DNA from: Thermoplasma sp.
Lineage (GTDB): Archaea > Thermoplasmatota > Thermoplasmata > Thermoplasmatales > Thermoplasmataceae
DNA length: 33,781 bases
Assembly: GCF_023256435.1 (NCBI RefSeq)
Contig: NZ_JAGDXM010000039.1
Coordinates: forward strand, 1 to 33,781
Direction: 5' to 3'
The notes beneath the pieces were generated by a model. The model had not been told where the DNA came from. It made no database searches and saw only the letters and a program-made list of their open reading frames with translations. The translations under genes and the position numbers were made by a program. Positions 9,014-18,393 of this stretch are shown here, piece after piece; the stretch's first letter is position 1, and each line of letters begins with the position of its first letter.

Positions 9014-10174
9014 TCAGATAGAACAGAATCTAGAAAGATCGCTAATATGATCTTCATCGATTGACCTTATTTTAGCAAAGAGTTCGTTGAGTCCCCGATC
9101 GTTTCCCTGAAAGTTTTTCTTCCAGAGATCTACTAAATTCAGTATTTCTTCCTGACGATGGTTCGTCAGATCCATGCATTTTTGATATCTTGCCGGATTC
9201 AGAAATTCCAATTTCCGGTGAATTTCCTCAGCTTTGATCCAGTATTTTTCATCGTACGATAATCCGATTTGATATGGCTGGATTAACAGCGGTTTGTAGA
9301 GTGAAATGCACGGATTCGGTGAAAACGTTGACCAGGCCATGACGGACTTCTTTCTGATTTCAACGATCATGGAATTTGCAGTTTGAAATCTTCTGGTAAG
9401 GCGTCCTGCATGCATGCAAATATCAAAATTGGTGCCTCTATGCGGTGAGAAGTTGTTTTCTCTATGAGACCGTAGGATTTTCATCATATATTCGGGATTG
9501 ACTTTTTCAGAGAAATCGCTGAGCAGTTTGTTTGTCTGTGATGCGCGTTCTTTACCATGCCCGAACATTGTATAGATCATATTCAATTTGTGCGCTTTCC
9601 TATTCTGGACGCTAACATCTGAGCTATCGACGGGATAATTGGAGATCGAACCAAGGCGATCTATCTTGGATATGAATATCTCTCTGTCGATGGTTTCTAC
9701 GGTATATGCATTCTCATAATCCGCGATCAAGAATAGATTATCGTAATATTCATTCCGCGTATGGCTGTTAGATCCTCCCTGACCATACCTCTCCAGATAG
9801 TCCCTTATCGATTCGATCGCATCTTTTGCTGTTTTCCCCTGCTCAAGAGCTAATCTTAGTAGATCCATGCCAAGCAGTCCTGTTCTACCGAATTTCCTCT
9901 TCGTGAATATGGCCTCATTTCCGATAGCAACTCCAAATTCATTGAACCCCATCTCTGCTCCCCACATCCAGATCGGCCTTGATATAACCACGGCATTTAC
10001 ATCACCATTGTACTCGACCTCAGTATATGTGGCCCTGATCGATCCTTTCCGTTCATCATGAGGATAATATTCTACAACCTGAATTTCTCCTGGTTCCCTA
10101 TCGCTGTTCTTTCCAAAATACGCTACATCCTTCTCTTCATTATTCTCTGGCATAGAAATAATGGTATCACACAT
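9014..10174 (-). CDS. Peptidase C69 / secernin-like N-terminal nucleophile hydrolase
   Basis: 386 aa beginning 'MCDTIISMPENNEEKDVAYFGKNSDREPGEIQVVEYYP'. This has Cys2 as the putative nucleophile and the 'GKNSDRxxxE' motif of the C69 dipeptidase/secernin family. Confidence 0.78.
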   Translation of the reverse strand: MCDTIISMPENNEEKDVAYFGKNSDREPGEIQVVEYYPHDERKGSIRATYTEVEYNGDVNAVVISRPIWMWGAEMGFNEFGVAIGNEAIFTKRKFGRTGLLGMDLLRLALEQGKTAKDAIESIRDYLERYGQGGSNSHTRNEYYDNLFLIADYENAYTVETIDREIFISKIDRLGSISNYPVDSSDVSVQNRKAHKLNMIYTMFGHGKERASQTNKLLSDFSEKVNPEYMMKILRSHRENNFSPHRGTNFDICMHAGRLTRRFQTANSMIVEIRKKSVMAWSTFSPNPCISLYKPLLIQPYQIGLSYDEKYWIKAEEIHRKLEFLNPARYQKCMDLTNHRQEEILNLVDLWKKNFQGNDRGLNELFAKIRSIDEDHISDLSRFCSI

Positions 10175-10264
10175 GATGCTGTATACAAAGACTATCTGTA
10201 TTTAAATTACTCCCTGTTTCATCGCTTCGGCATGTTCGAAGCTGCGTGAAAATGAAAATCCATA

Positions 10265-10399
10265 ATGCAATTTGATCCCCATAGTGAAAAAGATCCCATT
10301 ATAACGATTCAAGGGCTAAAATCCGAGGTTGAACTTGGAAGGGATCATTCGAAATTAACGCATTTCGACCCAATGATGAAAATTTTTTATGTATTCTGA
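10265..10399 (+). CDS. Small ORF (44 aa) of unknown function immediately upstream of archease
   Basis: Manual reading: ATG at 10265, TGA at 10397-10399, 'MQFDPHSEKDPIITIQGLKSEVELGRDHSKLTHFDPMMKIFYVF'. Below the length cutoff of the supplied ORF track; ends 10 bp before the likely archease start at 10410. Confidence 0.3.
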   Translation: MQFDPHSEKDPIITIQGLKSEVELGRDHSKLTHFDPMMKIFYVF

Positions 10400-10814
10400 T
10401 GATGCCAGTATGTTGAGCTACGAAGTTGTGGATCATGAGAGCGATATCGGCGTGATTGTTTACGGAAAGAGTTATGAGGAATTATTCTCGAATGCAGTGT
10501 ATGCAATGGCCGATCTAATACTTGATGTTTCCAGATTGAAGGAAAATAAGAAGATGCATGAGGTAATATCTGGTAAAACCCCAGAGGACATAATGGTGAA
10601 TCTTCTATCGCGCATACTCTTCTATCTGGATACCTATTACATTCTGTATTATCGTATAACCTCGAAATACAGTGATGGGGAGCTTGATGCGTATTTCTAT
10701 GGATCTGAGGTACCAGAAGGCATTGAATACAGGAATGTGATAAAGGCTGTAACATACAGTGATCTCGCCGTCAAGCCAGAAGAAGGCTATGCAAAAATAA
10801 TATTTGATCTCTGA
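10389..10814 (+). CDS. Archease family protein (tRNA-splicing ligase cofactor)
   Basis: 'YEVVDHESDIGVIVYGKSYEELFSNAVYAMADLILD' matches the archease pattern (DH-x-x-DIG ... L-F-x-N-A). Alternative start at 10410 (MLSYEVVDHESDIG). Confidence 0.85.
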   Translation: MYSDDASMLSYEVVDHESDIGVIVYGKSYEELFSNAVYAMADLILDVSRLKENKKMHEVISGKTPEDIMVNLLSRILFYLDTYYILYYRITSKYSDGELDAYFYGSEVPEGIEYRNVIKAVTYSDLAVKPEEGYAKIIFDL

Positions 10815-10816
10815 CA

Positions 10817-11200
10817 TGCTCTCCTCGCTGAAGCTTCGGAGGTTCTACTTTTGCTTCCCGTTACTCCATCATCCCTCACGGTCTGGGAGCGTTTTGCAGA
10901 TCCTCCATCCTTGAGTTTCATGGTCGTTCCTGTCCTGAACGCTGCCCCTTTGAGTGGTATCAGTGCTTCGCTTGCATGCATCCCTGTCTGCATGCAATTT
11001 GGATGTGCTTTTTGCCCACAATGCTTGGGAAAGATTGTGGAGGCATTCCAAACCAGTACTCTACTGGTTTTTGTATGGAAGTATCCTGCATGCCTTCTTC
11101 GAAGGACTTATCCACAGGACTCTCCATGCATACTATTAGCCCTGCATTTATGTACTTTCCGCAATTCATCTCCTCACTGAAGGTCGGAGCTTTCTTGCTA
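10817..11200 (-). other. Hairpin-rich non-coding/degenerate region; possible relic of an IS200/IS605-type (TnpB-associated) element
   Basis: Diverged direct repeats at both ends (10817-10845 tgctctcctcgctgaagcttcggaggttc; 11166-11194 tcatctcctcactgaaggtcggagctttc). Perfect inverted repeats at 11050-11070 and 10972-10997. Only short frame-broken ORFs. Minus-strand end 'gaggagagcatgtcag' resembles IS200/605 right-end sequences as I recall them. Confidence 0.4.
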
Positions 11201-11246
11201 ATTTTCCCGTAAGTACGGTAAAAGGATGCTTATGGGTATATTCAGA

Positions 11247-12368
11247 TTATGATTCTGTAATCCTGAGATTGATCTTGTTTCTGATCAGATTCTTTATTAG
11301 TTGATCGAAGTAGCCCTGTGTTCTTGAAAGCACCTCCGGAAAGATCACTCCTGACATGGATACGTTTCTGTTCATGAGGTATTCTCCAGTTATGCTGGCC
11401 GGCAAAGAGGTGGCAAGATCCATGGCTGTTCTCTTCAATTCGTCGGAATAGTGCAGCTCCATCTCCGCAGTTCGTTTCAGTTTTCGTCCGGATCGCTCAC
11501 CGTCCACCTCAACGCGCATCAGCGCTACGTCGTGTACATCTGGTCTGAATAAGGTTTTTAACAAAAGACGTTCAGAGATCTCAAACATGCTGAGATTGCA
11601 TCCAGGTATTCTATCGCTGGAGAAGTAGCCAAGGTCTCTGATGGCAGCCATCTTTTCTGCGTGGCCCTTATATCTGACGGTCTTTTCAAACATTTCTCCG
11701 GTGCATGCAATGTTCCTGATCAGGCTTCTGAGTCCATCAGTATAAAATGATTCGAGATTGTCGTACGTTCCTATACTCAACATATCGATGCCGGAGAGAG
11801 GTGGTACCTGTGTTTTCTTACCGTCCTTAACTATATTCACAGGCCGGGTATATTCATCGATAAGTCCCTCTATCGACCATGTAATGGTGTAATCTATCGG
11901 TGGAACCTGATGATCTGGTATTCCGCCTACATATATGCGTACATTTTCAACGATATCCAGATCTCTCACGAAGTAACCAACTATGGCATTTGTCAGACCT
12001 GGAGCAAATCCCATATCCGGTATTATGATAGAACCAGAGTTTTCCGCAATACTGTTCAGCTGATATGGATCCTCTGGCGTGTATGAAACGTCCACAATCT
12101 TATTGCCGGTTTTCACGGCATTCTTCAGAAATGTCATGCCGATGCTGCCAGGCAGCGCACTCATTGTGATATCGTAATTCCCCAGAATGCTATATGAAGC
12201 ATGATCCAGGGCATCGAATTCCATTGTCCTAATTTTAGGTATTCTGTCCCTTATCTTGTTCAGAGAATCTCTGCTTCTATCCGCGATATCAACTTCATAT
12301 CCATCGCCAATCAGATTCAGAGCTATTCCTGCACCTATATTTCCTGCGCCAACCACAAGTGCGTTCAT
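11247..12368 (-). CDS. Saccharopine dehydrogenase-like / lysine 6-dehydrogenase-like oxidoreductase
   Basis: 373 aa; 'MNALVVGAGNIGAGIALNLIGDGYEVDIADRS' Rossmann fold, then 'KIVDVSYTPEDPYQLNSIAENSGSIIIPDMGFAPGLTNAIVG' typical of the saccharopine dehydrogenase family. Confidence 0.83.
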   Translation of the reverse strand: MNALVVGAGNIGAGIALNLIGDGYEVDIADRSRDSLNKIRDRIPKIRTMEFDALDHASYSILGNYDITMSALPGSIGMTFLKNAVKTGNKIVDVSYTPEDPYQLNSIAENSGSIIIPDMGFAPGLTNAIVGYFVRDLDIVENVRIYVGGIPDHQVPPIDYTITWSIEGLIDEYTRPVNIVKDGKKTQVPPLSGIDMLSIGTYDNLESFYTDGLRSLIRNIACTGEMFEKTVRYKGHAEKMAAIRDLGYFSSDRIPGCNLSMFEISERLLLKTLFRPDVHDVALMRVEVDGERSGRKLKRTAEMELHYSDELKRTAMDLATSLPASITGEYLMNRNVSMSGVIFPEVLSRTQGYFDQLIKNLIRNKINLRITES

Positions 12369-12427
12369 AATGATATATGACTATGGCATTACATATTACT
12401 TTTGAAATAGTCATTTCAGCGTAAGTA

Positions 12428-13087
12428 TCAAGCCTTAACCGAAGCCTTTCTGAACACAGCGCTCCTGTCGAAGAACCCTATCCAGAGGAGGACGATGCCG
12501 ATGAACTCTGCATAATACAAAAAGGCAGGAAATTTCGCTATGTATAGAGTGCCGGCGATGCTGACTATTATGACGCCCAGAATTATGGAGAACAATCTGA
12601 AATCCCTCTTTCTTCTGTAACTTAGAACAGCTATGGCTATTATGACCACAGCTGCAGGAAATGTTATCAGGGAAGAGGCGATGGTATCATCCAATGGAAG
12701 CGGGCCAAATACCACATAATGGAGGATTATTCTCTCCACAGGAAACAGTATCAGCGATATTATGAGATAAATTGATACAATCATGGAATAAGCGTAATAA
12801 TAGCTCAACCATTTTCCGCCGGAAATGTTTGCCGAACCAAACGATAAAAAGAGGACAAGTTCCGCAACCGCAAAAAGATAAATCTTTATCAGGGACTGAT
12901 TGAATATACCATAGGCAAAAACTGTTTCCAGCAGAACGGAGAAGGCAAAGAGCCACATTCCTATAGACCAGAAGAGCGAAGATCTTCTGTGATTTCTGAC
13001 ATAGTTGAGTGTGAGAAAGATGGATAGCACGGCTGAAAGTATGAATATCAATATCGTGGAAGCTATGACCACCGCCTGAGCATTCAT
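12428..13087 (-). CDS. Conserved-type integral membrane protein, about 7 predicted TM segments, unknown function
   Basis: 219-aa ORF, largely hydrophobic, with about seven hydrophobic stretches separated by short charged loops (NHRRSS, YRRKRD). Confidence 0.65.
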   Translation of the reverse strand: MNAQAVVIASTILIFILSAVLSIFLTLNYVRNHRRSSLFWSIGMWLFAFSVLLETVFAYGIFNQSLIKIYLFAVAELVLFLSFGSANISGGKWLSYYYAYSMIVSIYLIISLILFPVERIILHYVVFGPLPLDDTIASSLITFPAAVVIIAIAVLSYRRKRDFRLFSIILGVIIVSIAGTLYIAKFPAFLYYAEFIGIVLLWIGFFDRSAVFRKASVKA

Positions 13088-13238
13088 AGATATCGCATTT
13101 CAAAGAGGCGTATAATATTTCTCATTTTTCAGAGGCTCCTGAGAATTCTTACATCCGTTCCATTCTTATATACCATGTTAATAATAAATATAGGGATGAC
13201 ATCGAAAATATTTCATACGAAATAAATAAATATATCCA

Positions 13239-14666
13239 TTGAGTTTATCTACTGTGGACGAAGAAAAAGTTTCTGTTGTTCATAAAACCGAAGTTAGGAA
13301 AAGTCAGGTGAGATGGGTCATAGTTTCTCTGCTGTTCACGGCCATTCTGTTCAACTACGCGGACAGGGAGATATGGATCGTGTCAGAACCTGCCTTTGCC
13401 TATGCATTTGGATGGTCTCATTCAGCAACGGCTCTCACTGCCACTGCAATACACAATATTTCCTTGATACTGTTTTTCTGGTCTCTTTCATACGCAATAT
13501 TCAATTTTCCTGGCGGCTGGATAGTGGATAAGCTTGGTCTGAGAAAGTCTATGACGACCATGTTTGCAATCTGGTCAGTTTTCACGGCTCTAACAGCTGC
13601 GACATTCAATTTCATCAGCATGGCCATCGTCAGAGTCATAATGGGTGCTGGTGAGGGGCCTGTCTGGCCCATAAACTCAAAAGTGGTGAAGGGCTGGGCA
13701 AACAGATACGACGAATCAAAGTCGTTTACGCTGGCCGGTGCTGGACAGGCGGTTGGGCCAGTCATCGGCCTTGTTGCCGGAGGCATACTCGTTACGCTCT
13801 TTGGATGGCAGGCAGCTTTCATACTGTTCGGTGTTCTTGGGCTTATATTTGCCGGCATATGGTATTTCTATGTCAGAGATAGACCTGCAGAGGACTCGAA
13901 GGTCAATAGCGAAGAATTAGCGTACATCAGGGAGGGCAAGAGCGATGAGGAGAAGGAAGAAAAGGTTCTTCCGTCCAGGATCAGCTGGAAGATCTCAGCC
14001 AAGATGATATTCGGAACGCAGGCAGGTTGGGGCACATTCCTTGTTTTTCTCTCATTTGGTTATGTCCTTTTCACCTTCCTGTACTGGCTTCCACCGCTGA
14101 TGTTCTCTACCTTCGCGCATACAGTTGAAAAAAGCGGACTTTATTCCGCAGCCATAGATGTGGCTCTAATCGCAGGATTCCTTGGTTCGGGCCCGTTCAA
14201 CGACGGTCTTCTGAAGAGATTTCCTGATAACAAGCCGCTGGCGAGAAGGCTCGGCGCTATAATACCCATGGTTCTCATGATCATAATGGTAGGCATGTCC
14301 TACTTCACCGGAAAAGCGCATAACCTTATCGGAACGGCAATATTCCTTGGCATCGGAAGCGGTCTCATGAATCTCACGGTAGGATCCTGGGCCGTGAATG
14401 CGGTGGATCTGGCGCCAGCTGGAACCTCTGCTACCGTATACGGAATATACAACGGTTCGCTCAACTTCATAGGTGCTTTCAACTCCATAATCGAAGGTGC
14501 ACTGTTCATCAAGTATGGACCTGTCCTTGCTTTCACCAGCTCTATCATATTCATGCTGATGTTCCTTGGGGGTTATCTTGGTCTCATAAGAAAGAAGACG
14601 TGGGAAAGGGCGATGGAGTACAAGGAGCAACTTTCAAAAGAGGCTTACTCATACCTCAAGGGGTGA
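13239..14666 (+). CDS. Major facilitator superfamily transporter (anion/organic acid:cation symporter-like)
   Basis: 475 aa, TTG start; '[27 protein letters not shown]', '[14 protein letters not shown]' (MFS loop 2-3 motif), '[21 protein letters not shown]'. Confidence 0.87.
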   Translation: MSLSTVDEEKVSVVHKTEVRKSQVRWVIVSLLFTAILFNYADREIWIVSEPAFAYAFGWSHSATALTATAIHNISLILFFWSLSYAIFNFPGGWIVDKLGLRKSMTTMFAIWSVFTALTAATFNFISMAIVRVIMGAGEGPVWPINSKVVKGWANRYDESKSFTLAGAGQAVGPVIGLVAGGILVTLFGWQAAFILFGVLGLIFAGIWYFYVRDRPAEDSKVNSEELAYIREGKSDEEKEEKVLPSRISWKISAKMIFGTQAGWGTFLVFLSFGYVLFTFLYWLPPLMFSTFAHTVEKSGLYSAAIDVALIAGFLGSGPFNDGLLKRFPDNKPLARRLGAIIPMVLMIIMVGMSYFTGKAHNLIGTAIFLGIGSGLMNLTVGSWAVNAVDLAPAGTSATVYGIYNGSLNFIGAFNSIIEGALFIKYGPVLAFTSSIIFMLMFLGGYLGLIRKKTWERAMEYKEQLSKEAYSYLKG

Positions 14667-14670
14667 ATCT

Positions 14671-15414
14671 TTGAAATACACTGTAGAACAGATCATGCGG
14701 CTGGTTGATCACAGCGGGCTTAAGCCGTATCTGACCGAGGACGACATAAGAAATCTCGTGGAGGAGGCCCATATGATGGGCAATTATGCAGTCTGCATCG
14801 AGCCCATATACGGCAAGTTAGCTCTTGATCTCATAAAGTCCAAGAAATACCATATAAAGCTTGACGTCACGCTAGATTTTCCATTCGGATCGCTTTCCAC
14901 AACTTCAAGGAAGAAGATCATAGAAGATTCGGATTATGCGGATGAAGTAGACATCGTCGTTCCAATGGGGTATGTGAAATCCCACCGCTGGGATCTTGTC
15001 GATCAGGATCTTAAGGATATCGTTAAAGCTGCAAAGGATATGGGTCTTGTTATAAAGATCATAACTGAGGACGGTTATCTGACTCGTGAGGAGAAGAACA
15101 GGATCTACGATTCGGTGATAAGATCGAACCCGGATTTCATAAAAACAAGCACCGGCTTTGCAGATAAGGAGTACTGTAAATCTCTAGGAAATGTCTCTGG
15201 TGCAGATCCAGAAAACGTGAGGCTGATGGCCAGCAAGGCCAGCGAGCTTGGATCAGATATTGGCATAAAGGCCGCGGGAGGCATACACACGTACAGTGAG
15301 GTGGAGAGGATAATAGACGCCAGTGGCAGACCGATCGATCCCGAGAGGCTGAGGATAGGCATGAGCGGAACAAAGAAGCTTTTTGAGGAGATGCTCGCAA
15401 TAGAGAAGGCCTGA
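14671..15414 (+). CDS. deoC: Deoxyribose-phosphate aldolase-like (DeoC family)
   Basis: 247 aa, TTG start; Schiff-base Lys motif '[12 protein letters not shown]', '[14 protein letters not shown]', '[19 protein letters not shown]'. 4 bp downstream of the MFS gene. Confidence 0.87.
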   Translation: MKYTVEQIMRLVDHSGLKPYLTEDDIRNLVEEAHMMGNYAVCIEPIYGKLALDLIKSKKYHIKLDVTLDFPFGSLSTTSRKKIIEDSDYADEVDIVVPMGYVKSHRWDLVDQDLKDIVKAAKDMGLVIKIITEDGYLTREEKNRIYDSVIRSNPDFIKTSTGFADKEYCKSLGNVSGADPENVRLMASKASELGSDIGIKAAGGIHTYSEVERIIDASGRPIDPERLRIGMSGTKKLFEEMLAIEKA

Positions 15415-15470
15415 TACTCTACAGCTTCGTTCCCAATTTTTTTCTTCTTACCTCATTCTGTAGTATCTGC

Positions 15471-15492
15471 TATACAATCTGCTATTAGTATA
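15471..15492. promoter_or_regulatory. Candidate TrmB-family operator (TATAC-N12-GTATA) upstream of the regulator gene
   Basis: TATACAATCTGCTATTAGTATA is 19/22 identical to the 22-mer at 24401-24422 upstream of the ABC operon. It overlaps a TATA-box-like 'TATAAAATTATA' about 35 bp upstream of the ATG. Confidence 0.6.
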
Positions 15493-15526
15493 AAATTATA
15501 TCAAAACTTGTCATATCTGGAACGTC

Positions 15527-16597
15527 ATGACGGACAACGAACTCGGAAGCAACCCAGATCATGCCAACATAATATCGATATTACAGGATCTGGGGCTCAC
15601 AGAGAATGAATCGAGGGTCTATATACTGTTGCTGGAGTATGGTAGCATGGCCGCTCAGGATATACTCAGATATCTCCCGCTCAGACAGCCTCAACTGTAC
15701 GATATCACGTCGAGTCTGGAGAGGAAAGGTTTCATAAACATACTGCTGGGCCGTCCGAAAAAATACGAAGCTGTCGATCCAGAGGCTGTCGTTGAAGCAA
15801 GGGAACAGATAATAAGCAGGAACAGAAGATATTTCCTCAACTGGGCCAACCGTGCAATGGAGACAAGGAGGGAGACCACAGCGCTGATCAATGCAAAGAA
15901 CATCAGGAGTGTGATAAACAACTCCATAGAACTTATCAATGAGGCAAGCAAGACTCTGGAGATAGAGACGACATGGGAACTCTATGGATACCTAGGCAGC
16001 TCAATAGCAAGAAAAGTGAGGGAGGGATGTCGCGTTGAACTTCTCTTCTTCGGTGCAGATATCGATGAATCTGATCTTGAGAATGAATTCATGGATCTGG
16101 ATATAGACATAAAATATGTTGCGCCTGGCCAGTTTTACACCGTAATATCAGATGAGAAGAACTCTGTTTTCATGCCGAGAAGCGTCGCAATGAACACGGA
16201 GATCGAAAGGTATGGATACGTGATAAGGGACAAGGACATGTCGTGGTTCATCACGCATAATTTCTTCGTGGGATGGTACCGCGGAGAGGAGATAAGGAAT
16301 CACCCTGTTAAGCCTTCCTATACATATTATTCCCAGAGGGTGCTTGTGAATGATCTGAAGAGGCTGTTCAGGAGTGGTCAAAGGATGAAAGGCGTGCTTG
16401 ATGGAACGTTCAGATCAACCGGTGATCATTTCAGGTCGGAGGGAGAGGTGATAGAGATAGATTCTGACACGGAGATCATCAACTTCACGTTTAAAACAGA
16501 GAAAGGGCAGTATAAGGTGGGCGGCTATGATTCACAGATAGAGGACATAGTGATGAAGTCGTTCACGGTTATGTCCATAGAGGACGCGAAACGATGA
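15527..16597 (+). CDS. TrmB-family sugar-sensing transcriptional regulator
   Basis: 356 aa; N-terminal wHTH 'ILQDLGLTENESRVYILLLEYGSMAAQDILRYLPLRQPQLYDITSSLERKGFINILLGRPKKYEAVDP'; C-terminal 'TEKGQYKVGGYDSQIEDI' as in TrmB sugar-binding domains. Confidence 0.9.
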   Translation: MTDNELGSNPDHANIISILQDLGLTENESRVYILLLEYGSMAAQDILRYLPLRQPQLYDITSSLERKGFINILLGRPKKYEAVDPEAVVEAREQIISRNRRYFLNWANRAMETRRETTALINAKNIRSVINNSIELINEASKTLEIETTWELYGYLGSSIARKVREGCRVELLFFGADIDESDLENEFMDLDIDIKYVAPGQFYTVISDEKNSVFMPRSVAMNTEIERYGYVIRDKDMSWFITHNFFVGWYRGEEIRNHPVKPSYTYYSQRVLVNDLKRLFRSGQRMKGVLDGTFRSTGDHFRSEGEVIEIDSDTEIINFTFKTEKGQYKVGGYDSQIEDIVMKSFTVMSIEDAKR

Positions 16598-16663
16598 ATT
16601 CGGCATTCGGATCATGGATACCTTCACTTGCTTGCTAGCCCCGTTTATGCTGGAAGCGGGCCT

Positions 16664-18393
16664 TTAGAATTTGAACAAGTACTCTCTTCCTTTGAACCTG
16701 AGATTCCTCAATTCTCCCGTTCCGATCAAGGCGTCAAACGATCGCCCCTCAGAGACGAGTTCATCGTTAGCTGCGTGTATTCCCAAAAGGCCTTCCACTA
16801 TAGATTCAACGTATATTGCTGCTGACCAGGCCTGAAGATAGCAGCCCTGTGAATTGTTTGCGATCTCCGGGAAGGAGCATGGGGAGAAGGCACCGAAACT
16901 CGCATTCAGCTTCCTGAAGTATTCTGCTGCGTTCTCAACGTCCTTGTATTTGGCTGCCGCTATGGCAAACATTCCCGTATTTATTGGCATGGAGTTTCCG
17001 TGTTCGTCTACCGTTATACCCTATTCCCCTGAAAGCCGTTTGAGCCCCCTTCTTCAGATGTGAATTTTCTGTAAGTTTCGGCATCAGATAATCCGGCATA
17101 GAATGGTACGATCGATGTCCAGAAACCCATATCCATGGGTACACCATCCGCAATCCTGTTTGCATATGTATTTCGTTCTGGTAGCCAGAATGAATCAAGC
17201 ATATTCTTAAGATCTTTTATCTTAGCATCGAGTTCGATATCGTCTGCGAACTCAGCTGCCGTTTCAGAGCCCTTATCTCTGAATTCTTTGAGTTTGGAGA
17301 GCGATAATAAGGCGAAGGTTATCGTATCAATATCTATACCCTGTCCAGCATTGGCATCTTCCATTATGCCTCTTCCACGATATCCAGATTCAAGAAGATA
17401 TCTGATCGATAGATACGACGTTTCTATGAGATGGGTCGAACCTGCAAGATTACCCGACCATTCCACATATCTTAGGACAGAATATGGGAAAAGTGCGGTT
17501 TCTTCAAGATCCCCCTCGTTGTAAACCTTTCCGCTGGTTATGATCTCATGCGGTATACGACCAGACCTGCTGAATCTGGCGAGTACGTTGAGGGAACCAT
17601 AAGCCAGATCGAAGAAACCCGCATCGATCATTCCATTCATTGATAGCAGTGTGTCTATACCGAAATACCATGGAAAATCAGGATGCCCACCGGTGATGCC
17701 GTATCCGATTCCAGGCACTATTAGCGAAAGTCTGATCATGTTTTCCTTGGCCATACAGAAATTTCTGGTTATATCTTCCTTGCTGGATCTGAGTTTAGAA
17801 TATCTGTATATGTCAGCATATGAATTTATCTTAATGAAAGGTTTCTTTCCATGTACGGTACTACTGTATATTCTCAAAAGTGCATGTCTTCCTGTCCTGA
17901 CGATCAATGTATTTCCGTTCAGCGTGAAGTCGTTCCGCGTGGATACTATGATTGAGCTTTCTGGAAACATGTGGCTATGCACAGACACTGATCGTTTTCT
18001 GACATCGATGGTTGTATCGTTGATACTGAACCAGATGGTCTCGGGGAGGAGATCTATGACAAGGTCGCGATCGGATCCGTCGTGGTTTTCAAGTGCAATG
18101 ATGAAATCATGATCCCTGTTGAATCCTAGGGTCAGTGTCGATCCTTCATAGAAGAATTTTGCCGATCCGCTGTCTATCACGGTTTTTGATGGCGCAGAGA
18201 TACCATCTGGCCCCCTGACATGAATATTCTTCAGCAATCGGACAGGCGGATACCAAAGCCCATTCATCTCACCCTTCTTGTGATATCCCATACTGTCTGG
18301 TATGAGATCGAGGTAGCTGATGAAGTATCCATAGGGACATGATATGGTGAATGGCCGATGATCAGCCTTCTCGACTCTGATCAGATCCTTCAT
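16664..18393 (-). CDS. Glucoamylase/amylo-glucosidase-like (alpha/alpha)6 six-hairpin glycosidase, apparently frameshifted
   Basis: ORF 17014..18393 (459 aa, 'PWYFGIDTLLSMNGMIDAG', 'GRIPHEIITSG') stops at TAA 17014-17016. The other frame continues as '..GITVDEHGNSMPINTGMFAIAAAKYKDVENAAEYFRKL...KGREYLFKF' to 16664. Adding one G in the GGG run at about 17017-17019 would restore a ~577-aa protein, similar in size to its 570-aa neighbour. Confidence 0.72.

Noticed and set aside
10387-10755. 122-aa minus-strand ORF opposite archease
   Set aside because: Antisense shadow ORF; composition rich in H/S/P/R and the plus-strand product is a clear archease.
13418-13858. 146-aa minus-strand ORF opposite the MFS transporter gene
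   Set aside because: Antisense overlap with strong transporter coding sequence; no independent support.
14166-14630. 154-aa minus-strand ORF opposite the MFS transporter gene
   Set aside because: Shadow ORF; the plus-strand frame is a clear MFS protein.
17014-17030. Programmed -1 ribosomal frameshift in the glycosidase gene
   Set aside because: No X-XXY-YYZ slippery heptamer is visible at the exchange point; a single-base indel in the G run is simpler.
17651-18112. 153-aa plus-strand ORF inside the glycosidase gene
   Set aside because: Antisense to a well-supported glycosidase reading frame; no family features.
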